DNA of 63,037 bases from a candidate division WOR-3 bacterium. Its GTDB lineage: Bacteria > Hydrothermota > Hydrothermia > Hydrothermales > JAJRUZ01. Location of the stretch: contig JBDRZP010000015.1 in assembly GCA_039804025.1 (NCBI GenBank), positions 1 to 63,037 of the forward strand, read 5' to 3'. Below are positions 44,032 to 52,632 of this stretch, piece after piece. Position numbers and translations under genes: made by a program. The number at the start of each line of letters is the position of its first letter. The first letter of the stretch is position 1. The notes beneath the pieces are model-generated. The model made no database searches. It was not told where the DNA came from and saw only the letters and a list, made by a program, of their open reading frames with translations.

Positions 44032-44163
44032 TTAATCTTTATTATAAAACTTCATTCCAAAAACTTTACACTTTTCCTTTGCCTCTTCCCTTATGTAAGT
44101 AGAAACTATAAAAAGCTCGGGCTTTACCACTCTCTTCCTATTATAAAACTCCCCCCAATCCTC
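44032..44163 (-). pseudogene. C-terminal fragment resembling PD-(D/E)XK coiled-coil nucleases
   Basis: Minus strand, 43 codons without a start codon, closed upstream by TAA. It contains VVKPELFIVSTYIREEAKEK and then CKVFGMKFYNKD. This resembles the C-terminal end of DUF3782-like, coiled-coil-plus-nuclease proteins (pattern: hydrophobic strand, YI-x-EEAKE, then a strand). The plus-strand neighbour at 44252 encodes just the coiled-coil type of N-terminus. Family assignment is from memory and is weak. Confidence 0.4.
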
Positions 44164-44251
44164 TTAGTTTTTTTAACAAATCTGGGATTTTGTTATTATT
44201 AAAATTTTTTATTTTTTGATTTTAAATAAATCTTTATTTTAAAATTAAAAA

Positions 44252-44719
44252 ATGACAACAGAAACAGTGAATACACTTGCACTTATTTTAGGAGTTCTTG
44301 CCTTAATTCAACCCTTTATTTTATCTTATTTCACAAATAAACTCATACAAAAGGAAGATGAAAGAGCAAAGAAAATGATTGAAGCAACACAAAAAATGAT
44401 TGAAGCAACTCAAAGAATGATTGAAGAAAGCAAAAAAGATACACAAAAAATGATTGAAGAAAGTAAAAAAGATACAGAAAAAATAATTGAAGAGAGCAAA
44501 AAAGATACACAAAGAATGATTGAAGAAAGTAAAAAAGATACAGAAAGAATAATTGAAGAAAGTAAAAAAAATACAGAAAGAATACTTGAAAGAACTCAAG
44601 AAATGATTAATGAAGGGAATAAAAGACTTGAAAGATTTATAATGGAAACTCAGAGAATGATTGACGAAGGAAATAAAAGACTTGAAATACTTCTATCAGA
44701 AGTTATTAAAAGAGTTTAA
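44252..44719 (+). CDS. Membrane-anchored coiled-coil repeat protein
   Basis: A 155-aa protein. Residues 5-30 form one transmembrane helix (TLALILGVLALIQPFILSYF). Residues 40-150 are an uninterrupted coiled coil built from two module types: 7-residue KMIEATQ-like units and 11-residue RMIEESKKDTE-like units. There are about five consecutive 11-residue units, then a 7-11-7-11 pattern (RILERTQ, EMINEGNKRLE, RFIMETQ, RMIDEGNKRLE). The DNA repeats with a 33-base period and so could change length by slippage. It may be a truncated relative of DUF3782-type proteins. Function unknown. Confidence 0.75.
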   Translation: MTTETVNTLALILGVLALIQPFILSYFTNKLIQKEDERAKKMIEATQKMIEATQRMIEESKKDTQKMIEESKKDTEKIIEESKKDTQRMIEESKKDTERIIEESKKNTERILERTQEMINEGNKRLERFIMETQRMIDEGNKRLEILLSEVIKRV

Positions 44720-44767
44720 GTAATTCCCTGTCCCTTTTCTCAGCATTCAACATTACCATCTTTAATC

Positions 44768-46471
44768 TCAGGTAATTTTTATTATAAACTCTGTCCCTTT
44801 ACCTTCCTCTGAACTCACAGAAATTTCAAATCCATGACTTTCTATAATTCTCTTTACAGTGAAAAGACCAAGTCCTGTTCCACTTTTTTTTGTTGTAAAA
44901 TAAGGCTCGAAAATTCTATCTAAATTTTCTCTTTTTATACCTATTCCGTAATCTTTTACCTTTATCATTAATCTCCCCTTTTCCTCAAAAATTTCTATAT
45001 CTATCCTTCCACCCTCAGGCTGAGCCTCTATAGCATTTCTTATCAGATTCAAAAAAACTTTTTCCATCTGATTCAAATCAAAAAATACTTCTTTATTTAA
45101 GCCTTTTACAACTATTTCAATTTTATTATCTTTTAAATCCCCTTCAATTTTTTTAATAACACTTTCTATAAAATCCTTTACTTTTACCTTCTCTTTTTTA
45201 AGATAAAAAGGTCTTAATAAATTCATAAATTCTTCAATAGAATTTGTTAAAGAATTTAAAGCTTTTTCAAACTCAGGATAATCCTCCTTTATTTTATCCT
45301 TTAATCTGTATGATATTAATTTCAGGGAATTCAAAGGATTCTTTATTTCATGAGCAAAACTTGATAAAATCCTCAAAATACCCTCCTCCTCTTTCTTTTT
45401 CTCCCTTTCTTTAAATAATTCCATAAACTCATTGATCTTTAAAAAAATTACAAAATTATTATTTCTTTCCACAAAATAATAATCTTCATTTAATCTACAT
45501 AAAATCTGCCTTTTATCTTTAAAATCCAAATTTGACAAGTTAATTTCTTTACCACAAACTTTTTTCAATTTATTATTTTCTATTTTATAAATGGAGTAAT
45601 CTGACAAAATTAAAGAAGGAAAATATTTAAATCTCTCATAAAAACTTAAAATAAATAAAAGAAGGGAAAAAACAAATAAAAAAACTCCTGATATAAGTAT
45701 AAGGTTAATAACAAAAATCCTGTTTCTAAACCTGTCAAGTGAAATACCAAGACGGAGAATACCAATAGGAGTATTTCTGAAAAAAAAGGCTTTTAAAACC
45801 TCAAGTATCTCCTCTTCATAAATTTTTCTTTTCTGTATAAGAATCCTATTTTTATTTATTATTTTATCAATCAAATCCTTCTCATTAATAGGCTCAATAT
45901 TTTTTGAAGAAAAAACAGTTTCACCATTTGATTCAAGAGAAATATATTCTATTCTTTCTTCTTTACTTAATTTTTCAAGCATTTTCTTTAAGCCTGATTC
46001 AGTCTTTTTTTCTTTAAGATCCCTTATATCCTTTATCATTAGAATGTAATAATTTCCTTTATCTAATAAATAAAAAAGGGAATCACCCTCTATTGACTCA
46101 ATCCTTCCCTTCTCAAAAACTTTTTTTTCTATTACAGAATTTTTCTTTCTACCTGTTGAGGAAATCACCTTTAAATTTTTATCTAAAATTGTTATTTCAT
46201 AAAAATTATTTACAAGAGCTATTTTCAAAAGAGAATCTTCCTTTAAATCTGGAGCTAAAAAATCCGATAAATTATCAAGATTTTTATAGTAAAGCTCATC
46301 AATAAAGTAAGAGGCATTTAAAATTGATTCAAAAGAAGGTTCAAAAAGATTTATAAGTTCCTCAGCCTCCTTCTTTATTTCTGAATTTTCTTTAATCTTT
46401 AACAATAAAGAAAGAATTAACAAAACCAGAGAGAAAAAAATAAAAACAAAAAATAATCTTAAAAATTTCAT
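44768..46471 (-). CDS. Sensor histidine kinase
   Basis: A 567-aa membrane kinase. TM1 is at residues 3-25 and TM2 at about 250-275, enclosing an extracytoplasmic sensor of about 220 residues. The H-box is SSFAHEIKNPLNSLKLISYR (about 368-387), the N-box NLIRNAIEAQPEGG (about 479-492), and the G-boxes DYGIGI and TGLGLFTVKRIIESHG. Its ATP domain resembles NtrB/AtoS-like kinases. No response regulator gene is adjacent. It follows ccmE by 38 bases on the same strand. Confidence 0.9.
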   Translation of the reverse strand: MKFLRLFFVFIFFSLVLLILSLLLKIKENSEIKKEAEELINLFEPSFESILNASYFIDELYYKNLDNLSDFLAPDLKEDSLLKIALVNNFYEITILDKNLKVISSTGRKKNSVIEKKVFEKGRIESIEGDSLFYLLDKGNYYILMIKDIRDLKEKKTESGLKKMLEKLSKEERIEYISLESNGETVFSSKNIEPINEKDLIDKIINKNRILIQKRKIYEEEILEVLKAFFFRNTPIGILRLGISLDRFRNRIFVINLILISGVFLFVFSLLLFILSFYERFKYFPSLILSDYSIYKIENNKLKKVCGKEINLSNLDFKDKRQILCRLNEDYYFVERNNNFVIFLKINEFMELFKEREKKKEEEGILRILSSFAHEIKNPLNSLKLISYRLKDKIKEDYPEFEKALNSLTNSIEEFMNLLRPFYLKKEKVKVKDFIESVIKKIEGDLKDNKIEIVVKGLNKEVFFDLNQMEKVFLNLIRNAIEAQPEGGRIDIEIFEEKGRLMIKVKDYGIGIKRENLDRIFEPYFTTKKSGTGLGLFTVKRIIESHGFEISVSSEEGKGTEFIIKIT

Positions 46472-46509
46472 TAATTAATTTAAAAAAAATTTAAAAAAAT
46501 ATCAAACTT

Positions 46510-46914
46510 TTATTTTTCTTTTGCTTCTTTTGCCTGATACTTTGAAGGACACTGGGTTAAAAGGAAATGTGCTTTAAAAAGGTTATCGGCTTTATAATAA
46601 ACTCCTTCAACAACAACCTGTGCCTCAGGCTGAAAGAGCATATCAGGTGCCGTTCCTTTGTATATAACCTTGATCTTATTTTCATTATTACCAATTTCAA
46701 ATTCTACAATATTACCCTTTTTATTCACAGTTCCAGGAACAACCTTACCCTGCAATCTTATTGTCTTTCCGTCAACATAGGGATTTTTCTGGAAAAATTC
46801 TTCAACTGTATAGTAATAAACCCATGTTTTTTTCAAGCCTGTAAAAATTAAATAAATAGTTCCAAGGAAAAATAAGAGAGTTATTATCCCAATTTTAATT
46901 TTTTTATTTTTCAT
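46510..46914 (-). CDS. ccmE: Cytochrome c maturation protein CcmE, CxxxY variant
   Basis: Periplasmic heme chaperone of the System I cytochrome c pathway. One N-terminal anchor helix (KIGIITLLFFLGTIYLIFTG), then an OB-fold (IRLQGKVVPGTVNKKGN, IKVIYKGTAPDMLFQ, AQVVVEGVYY). In standard CcmE heme binds a His in HxxxY; here the site reads CPSKY, the CxxxY form known from some archaea and Desulfovibrio-type bacteria. The start was placed at the ATG at 46914 (MKNKKIKIG), not 46932. It overlaps the sigma factor gene. Likely client: the tetraheme protein at 16.3 kb. Confidence 0.88.
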   Translation of the reverse strand: MKNKKIKIGIITLLFFLGTIYLIFTGLKKTWVYYYTVEEFFQKNPYVDGKTIRLQGKVVPGTVNKKGNIVEFEIGNNENKIKVIYKGTAPDMLFQPEAQVVVEGVYYKADNLFKAHFLLTQCPSKYQAKEAKEK

Positions 46915-47404
46915 AGTTATAATTATAAACATATTTTCTTATTTTTTCAAGAATTCTTAAATATTTAACCCTCAAAGTATTTTCATTAATAGAAAGAATC
47001 TCAGAAATCTCTCTAAATTTTAAATTTTCATAAAATCTTAAAATAATTATTTCTCTTTCTTCTTCCTCTAAATTTTCTAATATTTTTTTAACAAACTCTA
47101 TCTTTTTTATTTTATCAGCTGGGTCTTCACTTTTAATATCAAAAATTTCCTCATTTAATTCTACAAACTTTATATTTTTTTCTCTTCTTTTTAAATCTAT
47201 TAATCTGTTTCTTGCCATTTTCAAAAGATAAGCTTTTATATTTTCCAAATTTTTTAATCTATCAAATAATTTCCAGAATTTTATAAAAACATCCTGCAAA
47301 ATATCTTCTGCTTCTTCTCTTGAAAGGGAGAGAAACAAAAGATAAGAATAAACATCTTTACTGAATTTTTTATAAATTATTTCAAGTTCCTTTTCCTTAT
47401 TCAA
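46904..47404 (-). CDS. ECF-type RNA polymerase sigma factor
   Basis: A 166-aa group 4 sigma factor. Region 2 (residues 8-75) contains EEAEDILQDVFIKFWK and IKAYLLKMARNRLIDLKRR. Region 4 (about 110-160) contains LEEEEREIIILRFYENLKFREI and a helix-turn-helix (LSINENTLRVKYLRILEKIRK). Directly upstream are a bactofilin-like membrane protein gene and a zinc-finger membrane protein that could be its anti-sigma factor. It overlaps ccmE downstream. Confidence 0.92.
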   Translation of the reverse strand: MNKEKELEIIYKKFSKDVYSYLLFLSLSREEAEDILQDVFIKFWKLFDRLKNLENIKAYLLKMARNRLIDLKRREKNIKFVELNEEIFDIKSEDPADKIKKIEFVKKILENLEEEEREIIILRFYENLKFREISEILSINENTLRVKYLRILEKIRKYVYNYNYEK

Positions 47405-47421
47405 AATTCTTTAAACTATTT

Positions 47422-48459
47422 TTAACTTTTTATTCCAAGTCTTGAAACAAAAAGAATTCCAATACCAATAGTAAAAACAAGATAGAAATTAAAAAACAAA
47501 AAGGAAAAAACAAAAATCTTTAAAAGTGTATATAACAAACCTTCTGCCTCTAAGGATAAAACAAGAGCTGAAATAAGTGAGATTATCAGAAAATAAAACA
47601 CTGCTACAATAATAGGAATAAAATCATTTTTATAATTTATTTTAAACCTCTGAAGTATAATTCTTCCCCAGGATATAATAACAGATGAAGAACCATATAA
47701 TAGAAAAAGAGGAGTTGAAATAAGTATAAAAAGTGCAAGGGGTATACCGAGAATTGTAACAAAAAGAAAAATTAAAAAAGGAAAATAAAAAAGCTGAAAT
47801 AATAGACCTATTCCCAGGGATTTCCATAAATTTAATTCCAGTTCTTTAGTCATATTCTCAACAGTGCCTGGAAAAGCTAATTTAACAATAAAAACTAAAA
47901 AACCAAAAATTATCACAAATGAGAAAAATATAAGAATTTTTTTTGGAAACTCTGAAAAAAATTTCTTTTCTTCTTTTTCCATTTTTTCCACTTTTTCTTC
48001 CTCTTTTTCTTTAATTGTATCTTTTTCAACTTCCTCTTTCAATTCTACTTTTTTCTTTCCTTCTGTTACATAAACTCCTTTTACAAATAGCTTAATCAAC
48101 TTTAATGGAGAAAGTAAAGGACCAAGACCTAAATTAACTTTTTCTCCTTCAACCCTTGCTTCTTTAGATATATCTAATTTACCCCCAACCACCGCGAGAT
48201 CCCCTTTAATTAATGCACCCTTTAGAACTTTAACATCTCCCATTACAACTGCTAAATCACCTTCTATTAAGCCTTCAATTTCTACATTTCCATTAATAAC
48301 CGCAAGATCCCCTAAAATACCTCCTTTAACTTCAAGATCTTTGCCAATAACAGAAAAATCACTTTTAATAGTATCATTTTTTTCAACAATCACTTTATCC
48401 TCAAGTTCAGTGTAATTTTTTTGAGCATTAAAAATTAAATAAATAAAAAGTAAAAACAT
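47422..48459 (-). CDS. Bactofilin-like (polymer-forming) membrane protein
   Basis: A 345-aa protein. The N-terminal signal is MFLLFIYLIFNAQ. Residues 35-110 form a short right-handed beta-helix with three GDLAV-type turns (KGGILGDLAVINGNVEIEG, EGDLAVVMGDVKV, IKGDLAVVGGKLDIS), as in polymer-forming bactofilin-type proteins. A Lys/Glu linker (about 140-175) and four transmembrane helices (about 178-340) follow. The order is the reverse of cytosolic bactofilins: an exported beta-helix before a membrane domain. It sits between the putative anti-sigma and the sigma factor genes. Confidence 0.75.
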   Translation of the reverse strand: MFLLFIYLIFNAQKNYTELEDKVIVEKNDTIKSDFSVIGKDLEVKGGILGDLAVINGNVEIEGLIEGDLAVVMGDVKVLKGALIKGDLAVVGGKLDISKEARVEGEKVNLGLGPLLSPLKLIKLFVKGVYVTEGKKKVELKEEVEKDTIKEKEEEKVEKMEKEEKKFFSEFPKKILIFFSFVIIFGFLVFIVKLAFPGTVENMTKELELNLWKSLGIGLLFQLFYFPFLIFLFVTILGIPLALFILISTPLFLLYGSSSVIISWGRIILQRFKINYKNDFIPIIVAVFYFLIISLISALVLSLEAEGLLYTLLKIFVFSFLFFNFYLVFTIGIGILFVSRLGIKS

Positions 48460-48461
48460 TT

Positions 48462-48968
48462 TTACACCATTAAAGTTTTGATAGGGATTGAACCTTTTTT
48501 AAATATAAGGTATAAAACAGTTAAAAAAAGAAAGAAACTTAAAAATAAAGGTATTAAAAAATATAAAAATACATTTAAAAGTATAGGGAACAAAGGCTTG
48601 AACTTTATAAAGAAGAAAAGTAATTTTTCCAATAAATCTTTTATGTTAATTATTGAAAGCAAAAAATTTATAAAAAGGGTGATAAAAATATTTTTGATTA
48701 TAAAAAAGAAAAAATTAATTAATAAGGAAAACGATAACATATAAAGAGAGAGTGTTTTAACAAAAACTTTTTCAAATCTGATTCTTTTTTTAATAGCAAG
48801 AAAAACACCTTTATCCGGCTCTAAACTTTTTAAATCTTCAAAACTCCTGTGTAAAAAATCTGAAATATTAAAAAAGGATTTACAGAGACTACAACTATAG
48901 ATATGCTTCCAATCCTCTTTTTCAAGAGTTTCTTTTAAAATCCATTGATTTAATCTTTCACATTCCAT
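48462..48968 (-). CDS. Zinc-finger membrane protein, putative anti-sigma factor
   Basis: A 168-aa protein. The N-terminal 35 residues carry a Cys near the start and the zinc motif HIYSCSLC (H-x3-C-x2-C), as in ZAS-type anti-sigma factors. Residues 75-165 form two or three transmembrane helices in an extremely Phe/Leu/Ile-rich stretch. It lies two genes upstream of an ECF sigma factor on the same strand. Anti-sigma function is inferred from motif and neighbourhood. Confidence 0.65.
   Translation of the reverse strand: MECERLNQWILKETLEKEDWKHIYSCSLCKSFFNISDFLHRSFEDLKSLEPDKGVFLAIKKRIRFEKVFVKTLSLYMLSFSLLINFFFFIIKNIFITLFINFLLSIINIKDLLEKLLFFFIKFKPLFPILLNVFLYFLIPLFLSFFLFLTVLYLIFKKGSIPIKTLMV
48483..48495 (-). 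promoter_or_regulatory. T-loop-like hairpin before the bactofilin-like gene
   Basis: Minus strand AGG-TTCAATC-CCT: a 3-bp stem and a 7-base loop, inside the last codons of the zinc-finger gene and 24 bases before the next ATG. A weak TATATT lies nine bases upstream. Confidence 0.4.
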
Positions 48969-48999
48969 ATTAAATAAAACGAATAAATTTTAAAATTTG

Positions 49000-50295
49000 T
49001 TACATTAATTCTATTTTATGTTCAGGGAAAATATCACTTAAAAAAGAATAATCGTAATTTTCAGGAACTACTATAGCCCCACATATGTTTTCATAATCAT
49101 AAAAATTTTTTATAAATTCAAACAATTCTTCCTTATTTGTTTCTAAAATTTTATTTAAGGTATCGTAAAGGTAAGAAGGTTTAAGTTCATAATATAAGGC
49201 AGAGAGTAAAATATTTGTGATCTGGGGATAGGTTTCAATTTCTCTTGGTATGGAACCCTTGAAAAAACCTTTTGCTTCTTTCAATTCCCTTTCCTTTAAC
49301 CCTTTTAATTTAAATTTTTTGATTTCATCAATTAAAATTTTCATTGCCCTTTCAAAATTTTCTGTCCCTGTCTGGAAGTAATAATAAAAGGCACCTTTAA
49401 AAGGATCAAGGTTATTAAATTTTGAATAAATTGTGTAAACAAATCCAAGTTCATTCCTAATCTTTGTATAAAGTCTTGAAGCAACTGCTCCTCCCCCGAG
49501 TATATAGTTAGAAAGAATTAACTTATGATAATTCTTATCCTTTCTGTTTAAAGAAAATTGTCCAAGTCTTACAAATACCTGATTAACTTTCTTTTTTATT
49601 AAAAAAATTTTCTTATCAACTTTATCCTTTTTAAACTCTGGATAATTAAAATTAAACTCATCTAAGTTTTCAAAAAAATCTTCAAACTTTTTTAAAAATA
49701 TGTCAAAATCAATAGAACCTGTTCCTGCTATGAAAATTTTTCTTCTCAAAACTTTTTCTCTGTAAAATTCTTCAATATCTTTTTTTTCTATTGAATTAAT
49801 ACTCTCTACGTAACCTTCAAGGGGATGTGATAGGGGTGTATTTTCGTATAAAACTTCATAAAATTTTTTTGATATTACAGTTTCAGGATCTTCTTCATCT
49901 TGTAAAATTTCTGAAATTATTCTATTTTTTTCTTTTTCAATTTCTTCTTCTTTAAAAGGAGGATAAAAAATTAATTCCCTTATAAAATCAACTATTCTTT
50001 CAAAAAATTTATCTTCTGAAAGGATTTTTATAGAGAGCATATTTTTTGAACTTGTAATGTTAAACTTAGCCCCAATATTATCAAAAAATTCCCTTATCTT
50101 AAAAGTAGAAAGTGTATCATGACCCTTGTCAATAAGACTTGAAGTAAGATAAAATAAACCTTCTTTACCTTTTGGATCTAAATAACTTCCTGAACAGAAT
50201 CCTATCGCAAAAGAAATTAAAGGTAACTCATCATTTTTTACATAATAAACTTTTATTTTATTTGAAATTTCACCTTTGTAAACTTTCTCTAACAT
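49000..50295 (-). CDS. M16 family peptidase-like subunit, catalytically inactive
   Basis: A 431-aa protein of the pitrilysin family. The N-terminal domain has the fold pattern ISFAIGFCSGSYLDPKGKEG but lacks HxxEH: the position reads LTSSLIDKGHDT. The C-terminal half has the RxxxY-type segment GGGAVASRLYTKIRNELGFVY near residue 268, which in such pairs helps bind substrate. It forms an operon with the active M16 gene upstream (7-base overlap), matching the two-subunit arrangement of bacterial MPP-like proteases. Confidence 0.88.
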   Translation of the reverse strand: MLEKVYKGEISNKIKVYYVKNDELPLISFAIGFCSGSYLDPKGKEGLFYLTSSLIDKGHDTLSTFKIREFFDNIGAKFNITSSKNMLSIKILSEDKFFERIVDFIRELIFYPPFKEEEIEKEKNRIISEILQDEEDPETVISKKFYEVLYENTPLSHPLEGYVESINSIEKKDIEEFYREKVLRRKIFIAGTGSIDFDIFLKKFEDFFENLDEFNFNYPEFKKDKVDKKIFLIKKKVNQVFVRLGQFSLNRKDKNYHKLILSNYILGGGAVASRLYTKIRNELGFVYTIYSKFNNLDPFKGAFYYYFQTGTENFERAMKILIDEIKKFKLKGLKERELKEAKGFFKGSIPREIETYPQITNILLSALYYELKPSYLYDTLNKILETNKEELFEFIKNFYDYENICGAIVVPENYDYSFLSDIFPEHKIELM

Positions 50296-51521
50296 AAAAT
50301 TAAATAATTCGCCTTTTCTTTTTTAATATATTTTCTTGCTGTCTCAATTATTTCATCCTTGTTAATTTGTTCTACTTCATCAAGATAGGTAAAAATCCTG
50401 TCAAACATATCATTCAGCTCGAAATGGGATACAATCTGACCCCTACCTGATGTACTCTGCATTCTATACAAAAATTCTGAAGATAACATATTTTTAACTT
50501 TCTGGACTTCTTCATCTTTAATATCTCCCTCCAGCATTTTCTCTATCTCCTTCCAGAAAATTTCTATAACATTATCAAAGTCAGCATCTTTGTTTAGTAT
50601 TGCGTAAAATATAAAAAGACCTATATCAAGTTTCTCTTCACAGAAGGTAGAAATTTCATTACATAGATTTTTTTCAAGAACTAAAATTTTTTCAAGTCTT
50701 GAACTCTCCATTCCACCAAGTAAAGCTGAAAATAAGCTTAATTTGATAAAATCTGGATGACTGAAGGAAACTGAATGGAAACTTATACCGAGTATTTTTA
50801 AGAAATCCTTTTCCCTTATCACCATCTTTCTTTCAAAATTCTGTTCCGGTTCATAAAATATCTTTCTTTCAATTTTATTCTTCTTCTCAATTTTTGCAAA
50901 ATTTCTTTTTAAGGATTTTAAAACTTCCTTTTCTTCAAATCCACCTGTAATAACAATAAAAGCATTTGAAGGTGAATAAAATTTATCATACCATTTTTCT
51001 AAATCCCTCTTTGTAATATTTAGGATATCCTGTTCAAAACCAATTACCGGGTATCTGTAAGGGTGAATTGTATAAGAAAGAAGGGAAAAATTTTCCCAAA
51101 ACTTGCCAAAGGGTGAATTTTCTATCCTTTCTTTTCTTTCCTCAATAACAACATTTTTTTCTGACTCAAACTCTTCAAGATTTAAATTTACCATTCTATC
51201 TGCTTCCATTTCAATAACTTTGAAAATAGCATCCTTTGGAACAGTTTCATAATAAAAGGTAAAATCTTCTGTTGTAAAGGCATTATCAATTCCACCCATC
51301 TTTTGAATTATTTTTGAAAATTCTTCTGGTTTTAATTTCTTTGTTCCTTTAAACATCATATGTTCTAAAAGATGGGATATACCTCTTTTCCCTTCAATTT
51401 CATCCCTTGAACCTACTTTATAAACAATATAGAAACTCACAATTTCTCTTCTCATGGGTATAAGTAAAATCTTTAAACCGTTATCAAGAAAACATCTTTT
51501 TACTTCAAATTTTATTCTCAT
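50289..51521 (-). CDS. M16 family zinc metallopeptidase, catalytic subunit
   Basis: A 410-aa protein. The inverted zinc motif HxxEH is in ISHLLEHMMFKGTKK (about residues 47-61), with the distal Glu in the EFESEKNVVIEERKERIEN region (about 123). The family segment GGMDNAFT-like reads GGIDNAFTTEDFTFYY. No signal peptide is seen, so it may be cytoplasmic, or exported together with its partner by an unrecognised route. It probably degrades peptides with the inactive subunit encoded next. Confidence 0.92.
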   Translation of the reverse strand: MRIKFEVKRCFLDNGLKILLIPMRREIVSFYIVYKVGSRDEIEGKRGISHLLEHMMFKGTKKLKPEEFSKIIQKMGGIDNAFTTEDFTFYYETVPKDAIFKVIEMEADRMVNLNLEEFESEKNVVIEERKERIENSPFGKFWENFSLLSYTIHPYRYPVIGFEQDILNITKRDLEKWYDKFYSPSNAFIVITGGFEEKEVLKSLKRNFAKIEKKNKIERKIFYEPEQNFERKMVIREKDFLKILGISFHSVSFSHPDFIKLSLFSALLGGMESSRLEKILVLEKNLCNEISTFCEEKLDIGLFIFYAILNKDADFDNVIEIFWKEIEKMLEGDIKDEEVQKVKNMLSSEFLYRMQSTSGRGQIVSHFELNDMFDRIFTYLDEVEQINKDEIIETARKYIKKEKANYLILC

Positions 51522-51523
51522 TT

Positions 51524-52618
51524 TTAAATTAAAGATTTTAAAAAATTATAAAGTTTTTCTGCAATTACCTCATAGGTAAAATTCTCCTTAACCCTTTTAA
51601 AACCCTTTCTTATGAGCTCATCTCTCAGGGTTTTGTCAAGATATAACCTTTCCATACATCTAAAAAGTTCCTCTGAATTACCTTCTTTAAACAAAAGCCC
51701 TGCATCCCCTATCACTTCAGGAATCGCACCTGAATCAGAACCAATAACTGGAACACCTCCAGCCATTCCTTCTACTAAAACTCTACCAAACTGCTCCTTC
51801 CACCCTTTTCCTGTAAGAGAAGGAAGAATAAGAAAATCAATTGATTTATAAACTGAATAGACCTCTTCATGAGATATATAAGGTAACATGTAAAAATTAA
51901 CTTTCTTTGATATTAATAGATTTTTAATATTTACCCTCTCTTTACCCTCACCAACTAAAAGAAGTGTACCCTTTTTATATTTTTTATAGAATTTTTCAAA
52001 GGCATCTATCAGAACATAAACACCTTTAATTTTTGTGAGTCTCCCAATATAGGCAAATATTGGTTTTTCTAAGGTTTCTAAAATTTCAATTTTTTTAGAT
52101 TCATTAAATTTAAAAGGGTCTACTCCAAGGTAAAATCTAAAAATTTTTTTATTGTAACCCCATTTTCTTAAAACTACTTCTGCCTCCTTTGAAACTGCAA
52201 GTGCCCCTTTTGATCTCTTAAAAACATAATTTTGCATTTTTCTAATTGGAATTGGAAAATTTTTATAAATATTCTGAGCACTGAAAAATACAAAGGGCAC
52301 TTTTTTAAAAAAAAGAGAAAATTCAAAGGTAGAAGTTGAATAACTTTCTTCAAGAAAAATAACAAAATCAGGTTTTTCTAACTTTATCTCTTTTAAATAA
52401 AAGGAAAAAAAGAATTGAAATTGAATATTTTTTAAAAAAAACCAATTTAAAGGTATAATCTCAACACCTTCTTCAACTATTTTTTTTCTCAATAAAGGTT
52501 TTTCACCAAGATCACCCCTCCATGTATAGGGAACAAAAATTTTAATATTTTTTATATATTTTCTTAAGTAAAAGAATTGTTCCCTATTTCTCCTATGTAA
52601 GGAGGCGTGATTGAAAAT
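51524..52618 (-). CDS. Glycosyltransferase, GT4 family, non-ATG start
   Basis: A GT-B glycosyltransferase of about 364 aa. The first ATG/GTG/TTG-type start is TTG at 52492, but the same frame continues upstream with family-like N-terminal sequence (FNHASLHRRNREQFFYLRKY, FVPYTWRGDLGEKPL). No ATG, GTG or TTG occurs between the preceding in-frame stop and 52492. Candidate starts are ATT at 52618 and ATA at 52633, which overlaps the secretin stop. The C-terminal donor domain shows FAYIGRLTKIKGV, LLLVGEGKE, FGRVLVEGMAGGVPVIGSDS and GDAGLLF. Acceptor unknown. Confidence 0.83.
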   Translation of the reverse strand: MFNHASLHRRNREQFFYLRKYIKNIKIFVPYTWRGDLGEKPLLRKKIVEEGVEIIPLNWFFLKNIQFQFFFSFYLKEIKLEKPDFVIFLEESYSTSTFEFSLFFKKVPFVFFSAQNIYKNFPIPIRKMQNYVFKRSKGALAVSKEAEVVLRKWGYNKKIFRFYLGVDPFKFNESKKIEILETLEKPIFAYIGRLTKIKGVYVLIDAFEKFYKKYKKGTLLLVGEGKERVNIKNLLISKKVNFYMLPYISHEEVYSVYKSIDFLILPSLTGKGWKEQFGRVLVEGMAGGVPVIGSDSGAIPEVIGDAGLLFKEGNSEELFRCMERLYLDKTLRDELIRKGFKRVKENFTYEVIAEKLYNFLKSLI

Positions 52619-52632
52619 AAAAAGGCTCTCTA

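Noticed and set aside
44321-44599. Minus-strand frame of 92 codons rich in Phe and Cys
   Set aside because: It mirrors the 33-base repeats of the coiled-coil gene on the other strand; its composition is a by-product.
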